Of a stretch of 64,000 bases of DNA, positions 27,968 through 37,328 are shown piece after piece. Source of the DNA: Candidatus Dadabacteria bacterium UBA1144 (GTDB taxonomy: Bacteria; Desulfobacterota_D; UBA1144); contig DCAB01000012.1 in the NCBI GenBank assembly GCA_002311855.1, positions 463,724-527,723 on the forward strand, written 5' to 3'. The notes beneath the pieces were generated by a model that was not told where the DNA came from, ran no database searches, and was given only the letters and a program-made list of their open reading frames with translations. A program made the position numbers and the translations under genes. Positions within the stretch are counted from its first letter, which is position 1. Every line of letters begins with the position of its first letter.

Positions 27968-30061
27968 TTAAATCTCTGAGAAATTAGCAAATCCGGAGAT
28001 TATATTTTTCATGTTTGTTAAAAGATTTATTCTGTTTCGTTTTGTTTCTTCGTTTTTGTCCATTACTAAAACGTTGTCAAAAAATTCTGATAGACATGGG
28101 GATGTTTTTAGAATTTCTTTCAAGCACACTTCGGGGTTTTTGCTCATCGAACTAGGAGAAAAAGCTTTTTGAAGTTTTTTTAATTCTTCAAAAAGAGAGA
28201 TTTCAAATTTGTTATCAAGCAAGTTTTCGTTTATATCTATTTTGGAATTTTCTTTAGTTATATTTTTTAATCTTTTAAATATTTCAATTACTGACATCAA
28301 TTCTTTTTTACCTTCATATTTTTTTAAGACGAACGCTTTCTCTAAAATAGATTTCATATCTCTAATCTGATATTCATTATTTACTAGAGAATTAACAATG
28401 TTCATATTAAAACCTTTCTCAATTAGATAATTCCTTATTCTTTCATTGAAAAATTCTATTGCTTTATTCTTATTTTCCTCTTTGATTTTACTGTGACCAC
28501 TCTTTTCAACTTCAGCGATCGAAAAATTTAAGATTTCAATTAAATCTATATTTTTCTTAAGATTCTCGGCTATCCTAATTATACCTATACTGTTCCTTCG
28601 AAGTCCATATGGGTCCGAGCTGCCTGTTGGGTTTAATCCTAAATAAAAACAAGATGCGATGATATCGATTTTGTCAGAGATACTAATTATTTTTGCTAAA
28701 TTATTACTTGGTAGCGCATCACTTCTCCCTCTTGGTAGATGGTGTTCTTCAATAATTTGAGCGATATTTTTATTGTACTTTTTATAATAGTGTTTACCCA
28801 TGAGACCTTGAAGTTCAGGAAATTCATAAACCATCTGAGAAGATAGGTCGGCCTTTAACAACCTACAGCAGGATTTCAAATCGACATTTAATTTTTTTTC
28901 ATCTAAATCCAATATTTGAAGTAATTTCTTCGAATTTTTCAAAATTCTATCAGATTTATCTTTATAAGTTCCCACCCCCTCAATAAACGTTATAGATGAT
29001 AGTTTTTTTACAAGATTAGATAGACCAATTTTTTTATCTTCCTCATAAAAGAATTTAGCATCAGCTAATCGTGCTCTGATTACTTTTTCGTTTCCTGAGA
29101 TTACTACTTGATTGTTGATGAATGATGAACCAGCGATAAATATAAATTGAGAATCCAATTTAGAATAATTACTATCTTTGAAGACAGGAAAGTATTTTTG
29201 ATGACCTTTCATCACTGATATGTTAACTTCTTTAGGAATCTGAAGAAAATTTTTATCAAATTTTCCAGACAAAACATTTGGAAATTCTGTAAGATTGGCA
29301 ACGTGGTCTAACAATTCTTCATCGATTTCAACAAAAAATTTTGATTTTTTCTCTATTTTCTTGATTTGATTAACGATAATCTTTTTTCTTTCTTTAAAAT
29401 CTAAAATAACATGACTTTTTTTCATATATTCTAGATATTGTTTAATGGAATTAATTTTCGTGCCTTGATTTGAATAAAATCTATGACCATAAATGATATT
29501 TTCATTCTTGATGCCATTAATCTTTAATTTTATAAATTCTTTACCAAATAATGAGAAAATATTTTTTATTGGCCTTACAAATTCGATGTTGCTAGACCCC
29601 CACCTCATGGATTTTCTATTTTTTAATAATTTGATTGAATTCGTTGTGACATCAACTAAAAAATCTTTTGTTTCTATTCCTTTTATATGTTGATTTGCAG
29701 ATAAAAATTTATTACCATCTTTTTCTATTATTTTAATATCATTTTTCTTAAGCGAGTTTTTCTCCAAAAAAGCTAATCCTGGCTTTAGGAATTCTCCTTT
29801 CTCATTAATTGATATTTTTCTTGGTGGGCCTACGATGAATCTTTCCTTATCTTTCTGTTGGTTGGCTAATCCCCCTATGATAAGAGTGAGTCTTCTTGGT
29901 GTGCCATATCGAGTTATAATGGAGTAATTAATTGCATTTGAATCCAAATTGTCTTTGAAGATACTTTCCAATTGAATTCCTAGTTCATTTACAAGTCTAG
30001 CTGGTATTTCTTCGGTAAATATTTCTAATAAAAAACTCGAAAGATTTTTATTCTTTTTCAT
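27968..30061 (-). CDS. glyS: Glycine-tRNA ligase beta subunit
   Basis: Beta subunit of the bacterial tetrameric glycyl-tRNA synthetase, providing the HD-like domain and tRNA anticodon binding. The N-terminal [15 protein letters not shown] is diagnostic, [12 protein letters not shown] follows, and the [12 protein letters not shown] segment is near residue 440. At 697 residues it is normal. It overlaps glyQ by 14 bp, keeping the two subunits coupled. Confidence 0.96.
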   Translation of the reverse strand: MKKNKNLSSFLLEIFTEEIPARLVNELGIQLESIFKDNLDSNAINYSIITRYGTPRRLTLIIGGLANQQKDKERFIVGPPRKISINEKGEFLKPGLAFLEKNSLKKNDIKIIEKDGNKFLSANQHIKGIETKDFLVDVTTNSIKLLKNRKSMRWGSSNIEFVRPIKNIFSLFGKEFIKLKINGIKNENIIYGHRFYSNQGTKINSIKQYLEYMKKSHVILDFKERKKIIVNQIKKIEKKSKFFVEIDEELLDHVANLTEFPNVLSGKFDKNFLQIPKEVNISVMKGHQKYFPVFKDSNYSKLDSQFIFIAGSSFINNQVVISGNEKVIRARLADAKFFYEEDKKIGLSNLVKKLSSITFIEGVGTYKDKSDRILKNSKKLLQILDLDEKKLNVDLKSCCRLLKADLSSQMVYEFPELQGLMGKHYYKKYNKNIAQIIEEHHLPRGRSDALPSNNLAKIISISDKIDIIASCFYLGLNPTGSSDPYGLRRNSIGIIRIAENLKKNIDLIEILNFSIAEVEKSGHSKIKEENKNKAIEFFNERIRNYLIEKGFNMNIVNSLVNNEYQIRDMKSILEKAFVLKKYEGKKELMSVIEIFKRLKNITKENSKIDINENLLDNKFEISLFEELKKLQKAFSPSSMSKNPEVCLKEILKTSPCLSEFFDNVLVMDKNEETKRNRINLLTNMKNIISGFANFSEI

Positions 30062-30896
30062 AAATTTTCAAATATAATGCTGCAGACTTTTTAACAAGTT
30101 CTCTGATTTCTAATATGTATCTTGCTCTTTCTGTAACGCTTATACTCCTTCTAGCATCTAACAAATTAAATAAATGAGAACATTTTAAGCAATAGTCATA
30201 AGCGGGAAGAGGCAAATCATTTGTTAAAAGATTCTCGCATTCTTTTTTTGATCCATCAAAAAACGTTTTTAGCATATCTATATTTGCAAGTTCAAAATTG
30301 TATTTAGAAAATTCGTACTCAGTCCTGAAATGAATATCACCATATTTAATTTCTTTTGACCAATTTAAATCATACACGCTCTGAACTTTTTGGAGATACA
30401 TAGCAATCCTTTCAGTTCCATATGTGATTTCTACCGTGATAGGATTTAAATCAAAACCGCCAGCTTGTTGAAAATAAGTAAATTGAGTAATTTCCATTCC
30501 ATCAAGCCATACTTCCCAGCCGAGGCCCCAGGCTCCAAGTGTTGGAGATTCCCAATCATCTTCTACGAATCTTGTATCGTGCTTTTTGGTGTCAATTCCT
30601 AATTTGTTTAAACTTTCTAGATAAAGGTCTTGAATATTATCTACTGAGGGCTTTATTACTACTTGGAACTGGTAATAGTGCTGAAGTCTATTTGGGTTTT
30701 CTCCATATCTTCCATCTGTCGGTCTTCTGCAGGGCTCAACGTATGCAGCCGACCAAGGAGTTTTGCCTAAACATCTTAAAAATGTTCCAGGATGAAAGGT
30801 CCCAGCCCCTTTTTCAACATCGTAAGGTTGAAGAATTACGCAGCCTTTTTCTGCCCAGAATTCTTGTAATTTGAAAATTAGATTTTGAAAATACAT
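30048..30896 (-). CDS. glyQ: Glycine-tRNA ligase alpha subunit
   Basis: Class II catalytic subunit of the alpha2-beta2 glycyl-tRNA synthetase. Typical sequences include [17 protein letters not shown] at the N-terminus, [18 protein letters not shown], and [20 protein letters not shown] with the aminoacylation residues. At 282 residues it is normal. It lies 49 bp after miaB and overlaps glyS. A cognate tRNA-Gly(GCC) gene is at 41911. Confidence 0.97.
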   Translation of the reverse strand: MYFQNLIFKLQEFWAEKGCVILQPYDVEKGAGTFHPGTFLRCLGKTPWSAAYVEPCRRPTDGRYGENPNRLQHYYQFQVVIKPSVDNIQDLYLESLNKLGIDTKKHDTRFVEDDWESPTLGAWGLGWEVWLDGMEITQFTYFQQAGGFDLNPITVEITYGTERIAMYLQKVQSVYDLNWSKEIKYGDIHFRTEYEFSKYNFELANIDMLKTFFDGSKKECENLLTNDLPLPAYDYCLKCSHLFNLLDARRSISVTERARYILEIRELVKKSAALYLKIYEKE

Positions 30897-30945
30897 AAAA
30901 AAATGATGATAACATCAAACTAAATCTAATTCTATTTGATTTATT

Positions 30946-32256
30946 TCAGTATATTTCACCGATTAGCGAGTTCTGGAAAGCTTCCTTTATTTTTACGTTA
31001 ACCATTTTTCCAACAAAGCTTCTATCAAGATTTCTTATATTCACAACTTTGTTATGGGTAGTTCTTCCAAACAAATCATCGGAATTATTTTTGCTAACCC
31101 CTTCGACCAAGACCTCGTAGGCTTTGCTAATGTGTTGAATATTGTTCTCTAGAGAAATTTCTTTTTGTTTCTTTTGAAGCTTATAGAGCCTATCTGATGC
31201 AATTTCATCTGAGACATGTACGTCCATTTTTTCTCCGAGGGTTCCAGGTCTAATGGAATACTTAAATGAATAAACTGTATCAAATCTGATATCTTCTATA
31301 AGTTTCATAGTTTCTTGAAAATCTTCATCTGTCTCGTTGGAGAAACCGATGATAATGTCTGTTGACAGACTCAAATCTGGCATTGCTTCTCTGAGTTTTC
31401 TTATGCTTTCTCTGTACCAATCGATTGTATAAGTTCTATTCATCGATTTAAGAACTTTGTTTGATCCTGATTGGACCGGAAGATGTAATTGTCTACAAAT
31501 CTTCGGATTGTTTTTCATTGAATCAATCATCTTCGAGGTAACATCCCTAGGAAAAGAGGTAGTAAATCTAATTCTTTCTAGCCCACCAAGTTTACCAAGA
31601 TAATCAAGTAGATTATGAAATCTTTCTCCATTATGTTTCCAAGAATTAACAGTTTGACCAATGTATGTAAGTTCTTTTGCCCCTTGATTAATGAGAAGTT
31701 TAGATTCTTCGAGTATATCCTCTAGAGATCTATTGATTTCTTTACCTCTGACAGTAGGAACAATACAGTATGCACATTCTTTATTGCAACCTTGTTGTAT
31801 GGAAACAAAACCATTTACTTTATCTTTTTTATGGTAGGGATGTATTTCGAATACTTCTTGGACATCCATCGATGTTTCAATCTTCTTAACATCTAATGAA
31901 TCTTTTAAATCCTTAACTATATTCATTAATTTCGGTATGCTCCTAGGCCCAACAACAAAATCAAGATACGGAATCTGTTTGATTAATTTTTTGCCATAGA
32001 GTTGTGCGACGCATCCAGTCATACCTATTAGAAGATTTGGATTAGATTTCTTAAGATTTTTGTATCTACCAAGCGCACTTGTAGCCTTATGGTCAGCTTT
32101 TTCTCTTATTGCACAAGTGTTAACTATTATTACGTCAGCATCGGAAGGATTATTAACTGGAATTCCGGATAATGAATTCAGAATTCTATCTGAATCATAT
32201 TCGTTCATTTGACAACCGTATGTCTCAATAAAAACGGATAATTTTTTCACTCTCAA
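30946..32256 (-). CDS. miaB: tRNA-2-methylthio-N6-dimethylallyladenosine synthase
   Basis: Radical-SAM methylthiotransferase that modifies A37 of tRNAs reading UNN codons. The N-terminal UPF0004 domain has the cluster-binding cysteines (ETYGCQMNEYD, VNTCAIRE, TGCVAQ). The radical-SAM CxxxCxxC motif is GCNKECAYCIVP (about 160), and a TRAM domain closes the protein. At 436 residues it is normal. It is divergent from the MFS carrier gene and likely leads the miaB-glyQ-glyS-ppdK unit. Confidence 0.96.
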   Translation of the reverse strand: MRVKKLSVFIETYGCQMNEYDSDRILNSLSGIPVNNPSDADVIIVNTCAIREKADHKATSALGRYKNLKKSNPNLLIGMTGCVAQLYGKKLIKQIPYLDFVVGPRSIPKLMNIVKDLKDSLDVKKIETSMDVQEVFEIHPYHKKDKVNGFVSIQQGCNKECAYCIVPTVRGKEINRSLEDILEESKLLINQGAKELTYIGQTVNSWKHNGERFHNLLDYLGKLGGLERIRFTTSFPRDVTSKMIDSMKNNPKICRQLHLPVQSGSNKVLKSMNRTYTIDWYRESIRKLREAMPDLSLSTDIIIGFSNETDEDFQETMKLIEDIRFDTVYSFKYSIRPGTLGEKMDVHVSDEIASDRLYKLQKKQKEISLENNIQHISKAYEVLVEGVSKNNSDDLFGRTTHNKVVNIRNLDRSFVGKMVNVKIKEAFQNSLIGEIY

Positions 32257-32303
32257 ATTTTAACAACCTTTCTCCCTTATGCAATAGTTTAAAAAAGTCT
32301 AGC

Positions 32304-32332
32304 TTGACTAACAAATTTCAATTTTGTACCAT
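32304..32332 (+). promoter_or_regulatory. Promoter of the MFS carrier gene, predicting a leaderless mRNA
   Basis: TTGACT and TACCAT are separated by 17 bp. The seventh base after the -10 box is the A of the ATG at 32339, and no ribosome binding site is present. Confidence 0.55.
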
Positions 32333-32338
32333 TTTTTG

Positions 32339-33679
32339 ATGTTAGCTTGGACTAAAGATATCAACTCAAAACAGTGGAAAACCTTTGTTGCCGCTTTTCT
32401 TGGTTGGACTTTAGATGCCATGGATCTTCTTCTTTATGTCTTCGCATTTACATTTATTGCACAAACATTTGATTTAACAGGTCCACAAGCAGCTGTTTTA
32501 TTTAGTATAACCCTAGCTTCTTCCGCGCTTGGTGGAATTGTTTTTGGAATTATATCCGATTATATTGGCAGGGTAAGAGCCCTAACTTATTCTATTTTGA
32601 TTTATTCATTATTTACCATGTTCTCTGCTTTTTCTCCAACAATTGAATTCTTTGTTGTTTGCAGATTTCTTTTAGGTTTAGGAATGGGCGGAGAATGGGC
32701 TTCTGGTGAAATATTAGTTGCTGAGAGTTGGCCAAAACAACATAGAGGTAAAGTAGTTGGAATGGTTCAAAGTGGTTGGGGATTTGGTTTCATCCTTGCA
32801 GCTATCCTTGCAACTTTTGTTTTACCTATCGATTCATTTAATCTCAATATGTTGCCATTTGTTGACAAAGACTTTCCAGTTGAAAGTTGGAGATTCTTAT
32901 TCTTCTTAGGGGTACTCCCCGCACTTCTAGTCTTTTATGTAAGAAGGGTTTGCGAAGAGCCTGAAATTTGGAAAAAGAGTTCTGAGCAGCGTAAAAAATC
33001 TACCCAAGAATTTACTTTATTCCAGATTTTTAAAGGTGATCTCAGACCGATGTTACTTAAGGCAACTCTTCTTACAAGTTTCTGTATGATTTCATATTGG
33101 GGCCTTAGTTATTTTGTTCCAAACTATCTAGCTAGTCCTGTTGAACAAGGCGGTGCAGGTTTGGGATTAGTTAAAGGTTTTGGATTTACTATCCCGCTTA
33201 ATATTGGAGCAATCCTTGGTTGTATATCCTTTGGTATGATAAGCGATAAGTTTGGTCGGAAATTTACCTTTGGTGCATATTTAATAATAGTAGCATTGCT
33301 TGTTCCCATATTTGGTAACCTAGTTAAGGTTCAGGAATTTTTAGGGTTTCTTTCAATAGATGCTCTAGTTTTAATTCTTGCCCCTTTGCTTGGATTTTTC
33401 AACACAGGCTTCTATTCTGGCTTTGGGGCAATTTTTTCAGAAATTTTTCCTACAAGAGCTAGGGGAACTGCGCAAGGATTTAGTTACAATGTAGGCAGAG
33501 GTGCTTCTGCGATCGCGCCCCCTCTCTTTGCCTTTATCGCGATTAGTTCATTTGCTTTCTTGTTTAATGGAGAGATTATTGGACACGGCAGAGCGCTTAT
33601 GACTGCTTCAATTTTTGCTCTACTTGCCTTTTTAGTACTTCTAACGCTCCCTGAAACCAAGGGAAAAGAGCTAGACTAG
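32339..33679 (+). CDS. MFS transporter (carboxylate/sialic acid symporter-like)
   Basis: Twelve-helix major facilitator of 446 residues. The first helix has FLGWTLDAMDLLLYVF, as in the sialate/lactate and metabolite:proton symporter families. The loop 2-3 motif is GIISDYIGRVRA, repeated in the second half as GMISDKFGRK. GLGMGGEWASGE in helix 4 is typical of that group. It probably imports an organic acid, but the substrate is not readable. ATG 32339 is chosen over a TTG at 32324. The next gene is an outer-membrane barrel that could admit the substrate. Confidence 0.85.
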   Translation: MLAWTKDINSKQWKTFVAAFLGWTLDAMDLLLYVFAFTFIAQTFDLTGPQAAVLFSITLASSALGGIVFGIISDYIGRVRALTYSILIYSLFTMFSAFSPTIEFFVVCRFLLGLGMGGEWASGEILVAESWPKQHRGKVVGMVQSGWGFGFILAAILATFVLPIDSFNLNMLPFVDKDFPVESWRFLFFLGVLPALLVFYVRRVCEEPEIWKKSSEQRKKSTQEFTLFQIFKGDLRPMLLKATLLTSFCMISYWGLSYFVPNYLASPVEQGGAGLGLVKGFGFTIPLNIGAILGCISFGMISDKFGRKFTFGAYLIIVALLVPIFGNLVKVQEFLGFLSIDALVLILAPLLGFFNTGFYSGFGAIFSEIFPTRARGTAQGFSYNVGRGASAIAPPLFAFIAISSFAFLFNGEIIGHGRALMTASIFALLAFLVLLTLPETKGKELD

Positions 33680-33761
33680 CAGTATTTTATTTTATTTAAA
33701 GTTTTTGTACAATTTGGTATAGTATTTGCTACTATATAAGTAAATCTTTAAGGAGGAAATT

Positions 33762-34901
33762 ATGCGTAAAATTATATTTTTTGCATTTGCTTTTCTGTTT
33801 GTTTGTTCAAATTTTAATTCATTTGCAAAAGAAGGAGAATCATCTCAAATACCGCTTACTTTTTCAGGCTATGTACATACAGCAACTACCTATAACTTAG
33901 GCGATAATGAAGATGAAAATAATAATTTTCATACATTCAGTGATGACGATTATACTTTAACCCCTTCTGCTCAATTAGGAATATCAAACGATTTTTTCAT
34001 AATTGATGCTTTATTTGGTAGTATTGCTCAGGATATAAATACGACTGATGGAGGGAGTGACGAATTCTTCTTACATCAAGCTTATGGTATTTTGCCAGTA
34101 GGGCCAGTTAGTATTATGGTTGGTCATTTTGATACTATGTTGGGAAATGAGGTAATCAATCCTGCTGACAACCCTAACATTACGAGAAGCTTTCTTTTTG
34201 GCTACTCAATAAACTTTCAAAATACTGGAATAAGAGCAGTATACGAACCTGAAATGGGAGTAGTCGATGAAATTTATCTAGGTTTTGGAAATGGCCAAGA
34301 TAGTATTTATGATGAAGGTGAGAGCCAAGGCAAGACAATTGAAGCTGCCGTAGGAAAATCTATAGGAGATGCTTCATTGTTTCTTGCTATGAATCTTGGT
34401 CCTGAAACCGCAGTTGATAGTTTAATTAGACGGACTTATACAGCTGTTTTTGGAATGCCTGTTACTAATTCAGTATCAATAACAGTAAATGGGGTTTATG
34501 CTCACGAGGAAGATGCTGGAGATACCAGATCAGATGGAAGCAAAGTAAATGGTGAATGGTATGGTGGTGCAGGTTATATAACATATGACCACTCTGATAC
34601 TTTATCTGTTACTTTCAGGGCGGAATATTTCAAAGATGTTGGTGGATCACGCCTAGATTTTGATGGAGTCACCAGTAAAGGCACTTTTACTGAAGGTAGT
34701 GACGAAGCTATCCTGAAGAGCTTGACTGTAACCCCTCAATTATTAGTAGGCGAATATGGTGTACTAAGAGCGGAGTTTAGACGTGATATGGCAAACCACG
34801 AGGTTTTTCAACGTGAACCATACCCTACTACTCCGAATACCAACACCGCAAAGAATCAAACTCAAGATACTGTATCTTTGCAATATGTAGTTTCATTTTA
34901 A
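33762..34901 (+). CDS. Outer-membrane beta-barrel protein, OmpL/BBP2-like
   Basis: Predicted porin of 379 residues. A Sec signal peptide of about 22 residues ends with FNSFAKEG. The mature part is built of alternating strands, with HQAYGILPVG, GHFDTMLGNEVINP and NTGIRAVYEP resembling the putative porin-2 (OmpL-like) family. It ends in the aromatic residue required for barrel insertion (VVSF). GGAGG precedes the ATG. It shows that the host has an outer membrane. Substrate specificity is unknown; its neighbour is an MFS importer. A strong hairpin terminator follows. Confidence 0.82.
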   Translation: MRKIIFFAFAFLFVCSNFNSFAKEGESSQIPLTFSGYVHTATTYNLGDNEDENNNFHTFSDDDYTLTPSAQLGISNDFFIIDALFGSIAQDINTTDGGSDEFFLHQAYGILPVGPVSIMVGHFDTMLGNEVINPADNPNITRSFLFGYSINFQNTGIRAVYEPEMGVVDEIYLGFGNGQDSIYDEGESQGKTIEAAVGKSIGDASLFLAMNLGPETAVDSLIRRTYTAVFGMPVTNSVSITVNGVYAHEEDAGDTRSDGSKVNGEWYGGAGYITYDHSDTLSVTFRAEYFKDVGGSRLDFDGVTSKGTFTEGSDEAILKSLTVTPQLLVGEYGVLRAEFRRDMANHEVFQREPYPTTPNTNTAKNQTQDTVSLQYVVSF

Positions 34902-34914
34902 GACAAAATCTTCA

Positions 34915-34941
34915 ACTAGAGCTCCTTGCAGGAGCTCTAGT
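34915..34941 (+). terminator. Terminator after the outer-membrane barrel gene
   Basis: A perfect 11-bp inverted repeat, ACTAGAGCTCC / GGAGCTCTAGT, with a 5-nt loop lies just after the stop codon, followed by T-rich sequence. It is the strongest hairpin I saw in the window. Confidence 0.75.
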
Positions 34942-34991
34942 GTCTATTGATTAACAAATTATTTTATATAAACTTTAAAAATTATTTACTA

Positions 34992-35064
<73 letters not shown>

Positions 35065-35079
35065 ACAACTGGTCTTAGA

Positions 35080-35107
35080 TTGAAAATCAACTAAAAAAGA
35101 GTATCAT
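35080..35107 (+). promoter_or_regulatory. Promoter of the XRE regulator cassette
   Basis: TTGAAA and TATCAT are separated by 16 bp. Transcription would start near 35114, two bases before the ATG at 35116, again without a ribosome binding site. Confidence 0.6.
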
Positions 35108-35115
35108 ATTACCCT

Positions 35116-35553
35116 ATGTTAAGTAATTTAAATGTTTTTGGATCTTTTTTAAAAAGGATTCGAAAGAAAGAAAAGGTTACACAGGAAAAATTGGCTTCCT
35201 ATTTGAATGTCTCCACTGTTTATGTTCATCAACTTGAGACAGCAAAAGTTGATGCACCCAATAAAGAAAAGTGTTTAATAATCGCAGAAGCTCTGGGAGC
35301 TGATCCTGATTTGGTGTGGAACACCGCTAAGGAACAAAAACTGCTTAGATTTCTTAATAAAGAAAATATTACAAATAATTTAGAAGAACCCATTACTGCT
35401 TCAGAAAAATTACTCTTAGATTTGTTTAGAAATTTATCTGATGATGTTAGGAAAGATTTTGTTGGTATGATTTATATGCTCCTTAAATCGGATAAAAGAA
35501 TATCTGATGAAAAAATTCTTAAGTCTATTGAAAAACTTTCTCAAACTGCGTGA
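35116..35553 (+). CDS. XRE-family helix-turn-helix protein
   Basis: DNA-binding protein of 145 residues. An XRE domain fills the first 65 residues (FLKRIRKKEKVTQEKLASYL, then VSTVYVHQLETAK). The C-terminal half is helical (SEKLLLDLFRNLSDDVRKDF) and may dimerise. It is the first gene of a tight cassette with a two-helix membrane protein and a lipoprotein, each overlapping by about 4 bp. It likely regulates that cassette, but the signal is unknown. No phage or toxin gene is nearby. Confidence 0.8.
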   Translation: MLSNLNVFGSFLKRIRKKEKVTQEKLASYLNVSTVYVHQLETAKVDAPNKEKCLIIAEALGADPDLVWNTAKEQKLLRFLNKENITNNLEEPITASEKLLLDLFRNLSDDVRKDFVGMIYMLLKSDKRISDEKILKSIEKLSQTA

Positions 35554-36299
35554 TGTATTTTTTAAAGAGATTTGCCGTAATTACTTCTATACAATTACTT
35601 ATTCTGTCATTTATTTTTATTTTATTTATCTTCAATTTTAATCAACGTCGGGAGATTAACAAAATACAGTCAAAAGAACTTGCTTCAATAGTTGCGGAAC
35701 AAGCCTCTAATTATTTCCAAAAGAACAAAATTAATTATTCATCCAATGACTTTTTTAATTATCTGGATTCTCAAATAGGAATTCAAAAATTAACTACTGC
35801 TTTCAACCTGAATTCACCCGAAATATTAACAATATACTTTAGATCTGATATCGAGAAAGGTATCGTTGATGCAGGCGTTGATTCTAATTTCAATAAAGAC
35901 GATACTTCACCTGCCAATAAATCCATAAAATATTTTTTTAACAATAAATATGTTGCTATCAAACCTTTCTTTCTTGATGGAGCTAAAAAACCACATGGCG
36001 TAGTCAGGATTGAGACCAACACAATACCTATATTGACCAATGTCCTTGCAAACAATGGGATTTTTTATCTTTTTCTGTTTTTAATTCTTAATAATCAAGC
36101 ATTTTTATTTTATTTATGGGTCAGAAAGAAAAAGGATGTTGTTCTTGATCAGGGATACCTAAAGGATAGCTCATTGGGGGCTATAAAAATTATGCATAAA
36201 CTACTTGGTGATATTATTGATGATCACAAAGAATCAAAGGATGCTGAGTTAATTAATGATATTGCAACAAATATTGTTAATTTAGATGATAAAAAATGA
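35553..36299 (+). CDS. Membrane protein with an extracytoplasmic sensor-like domain
   Basis: Not recognised. The 248-residue protein has a transmembrane helix at about 10-30, an extracytoplasmic region of about 135 residues (IVAEQASNYFQKN to GVVRIETN), a second helix at about 170-190, and a cytoplasmic helical tail. This layout resembles a receptor lacking its kinase or cyclase output. ATG 35553 overlaps the TGA of the XRE gene; a GTG three bases earlier is the alternative. The lipoprotein gene follows with a 4-bp overlap, so the three proteins are probably made together. Confidence 0.7.
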   Translation: MYFLKRFAVITSIQLLILSFIFILFIFNFNQRREINKIQSKELASIVAEQASNYFQKNKINYSSNDFFNYLDSQIGIQKLTTAFNLNSPEILTIYFRSDIEKGIVDAGVDSNFNKDDTSPANKSIKYFFNNKYVAIKPFFLDGAKKPHGVVRIETNTIPILTNVLANNGIFYLFLFLILNNQAFLFYLWVRKKKDVVLDQGYLKDSSLGAIKIMHKLLGDIIDDHKESKDAELINDIATNIVNLDDKK

Positions 36300-36649
36300 A
36301 GTTTTTTACTATTCTACTGGCCAACTTACTTTTGTTGATTTCCTGTGATGCTTTGATTCCTGATCAAAGAATAAGTTTGCTTGGACCCGTTCTTGAAACT
36401 GTTAATCGAGATGGCAACTTGGAATATATTGGTAGAGTAATTAACAATTCAGAAGAGAAAGTTGAAAATATATCTCTAAGATACATCGTGAAAGACAAAG
36501 AAGACAATGTCGTTGAGGCGGTTACTCTTCCTGTCTCAGGTTTGGATGGAAATTTTGTTAACAAGGGAGAGATTGTTTTATTCCAATTTTCAATTAGATC
36601 AAATCCAAAAAGTATTTTCAACAAAGAATTCAGTTTACATTATGAGTAA
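36296..36649 (+). CDS. Lipoprotein with FxLYD-like domain
   Basis: A 117-residue protein with a type II signal peptide ending in the lipobox LLIS-Cys (Cys17). The mature domain contains EYIGRVINNSEEKVENISLRY, the pattern of FxLYD domains, which are small Ig-like extracytoplasmic modules. It is expected to be anchored in the inner or outer membrane. It overlaps the preceding sensor-like gene, suggesting both act on the same side of the membrane. Function unknown. Confidence 0.72.
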   Translation: MKFFTILLANLLLLISCDALIPDQRISLLGPVLETVNRDGNLEYIGRVINNSEEKVENISLRYIVKDKEDNVVEAVTLPVSGLDGNFVNKGEIVLFQFSIRSNPKSIFNKEFSLHYE

Positions 36650-36690
36650 CAAATGAAAATTGAATATTCATATTTTTAGTGGAGTATAAA

Positions 36691-37095
36691 ATGTCTGGTA
36701 AAAGAAGAACAAGGATTTTAATTGCCAAAGCCGGTCTAGATGGTCACGATAGAGGAGCAAAGATAATTACAAGAGCATTAAGAGATGCTGGATTTGAAGT
36801 TATATATACAGGTCTTCATCAAACTCCCGAAATGATTTCTGAATCTGCTCTTCAAGAAGATGTTGATGCTATTGGAATAAGCTTGCTATCTGGTGCGCAC
36901 AATTTTCTGTTTCCGAAGATTATTAAAACCTTGAAAGAAAATGGGCTCGATGATTTGGTAGTTTTTGGTGGCGGAATCATACCTGATGAAGATATTAGGG
37001 GCCTTAAGGACTGTGGAGTCAAAGAAATCTTTGGTCCGGGAACATCTACAACTGAAATGATTGAGTGGATTAACTCTAATGTTAAACCAAAATAA
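36691..37095 (+). CDS. mcmA2: Methylmalonyl-CoA mutase B12-binding subunit
   Basis: Stand-alone cobalamin-binding domain of 134 residues. The DxHxxG motif is in [10 protein letters not shown] with the lower-ligand His, SLLSGAH and [11 protein letters not shown] follow, and the end [13 protein letters not shown] matches the C-terminus of mutases. The separate-subunit form pairs with a large catalytic subunit that is not in this window. ATG 36691 is 7 nt after GGAG; the GTG at 36679 lies before it. MeaB (12152) and the epimerase (10283) complete the accessory set. Confidence 0.9.
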   Translation: MSGKRRTRILIAKAGLDGHDRGAKIITRALRDAGFEVIYTGLHQTPEMISESALQEDVDAIGISLLSGAHNFLFPKIIKTLKENGLDDLVVFGGGIIPDEDIRGLKDCGVKEIFGPGTSTTEMIEWINSNVKPK

Positions 37096-37100
37096 GTATT

Positions 37101-37280
37101 CTAGCCCCTCTTGGATAAATGTGTTATAAAACCAATAAATAAAGCAAACAATATGATGCCACCAATTACTTTTATATACATACTCAAATCAGTATGTGAA
37201 GCTTTGGAAATGGCTAAACCAAATAAACTGAAAAGAATTAAACAAACAAAAGCCGAACCCAAATAATCTCTTCTTAGCAT
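37101..37280 (-). CDS. Small membrane protein, 59 residues
   Basis: A short gene in the gap between mcmA2 and gpsA, on the minus strand. From ATG at 37280 it encodes 59 residues: MLRRDYLGSAF, a first hydrophobic helix (about 9-24), a short polar loop with KASHTDLS, a second hydrophobic helix (about 36-53), and a basic end THLSKRG. AGGAAG precedes the ATG at good spacing. Two clean transmembrane helices with basic flanks in an AT-rich gap suggest a real gene. No family recognised. Confidence 0.65.
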   Translation of the reverse strand: MLRRDYLGSAFVCLILFSLFGLAISKASHTDLSMYIKVIGGIILFALFIGFITHLSKRG

Positions 37281-37312
37281 TACTTCCTATTCCTTATTCC
37301 TCAGAATTAAAA

Positions 37313-37318
37313 TATAAT
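37313..37318 (+). promoter_or_regulatory. -10 box of gpsA
   Basis: A perfect TATAAT ends 10 bases before the gpsA ATG, so the transcript would begin about 2-6 nt upstream of the start codon. A clear -35 box is not seen. Confidence 0.5.
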
Positions 37319-37328
37319 ATATTCTACA

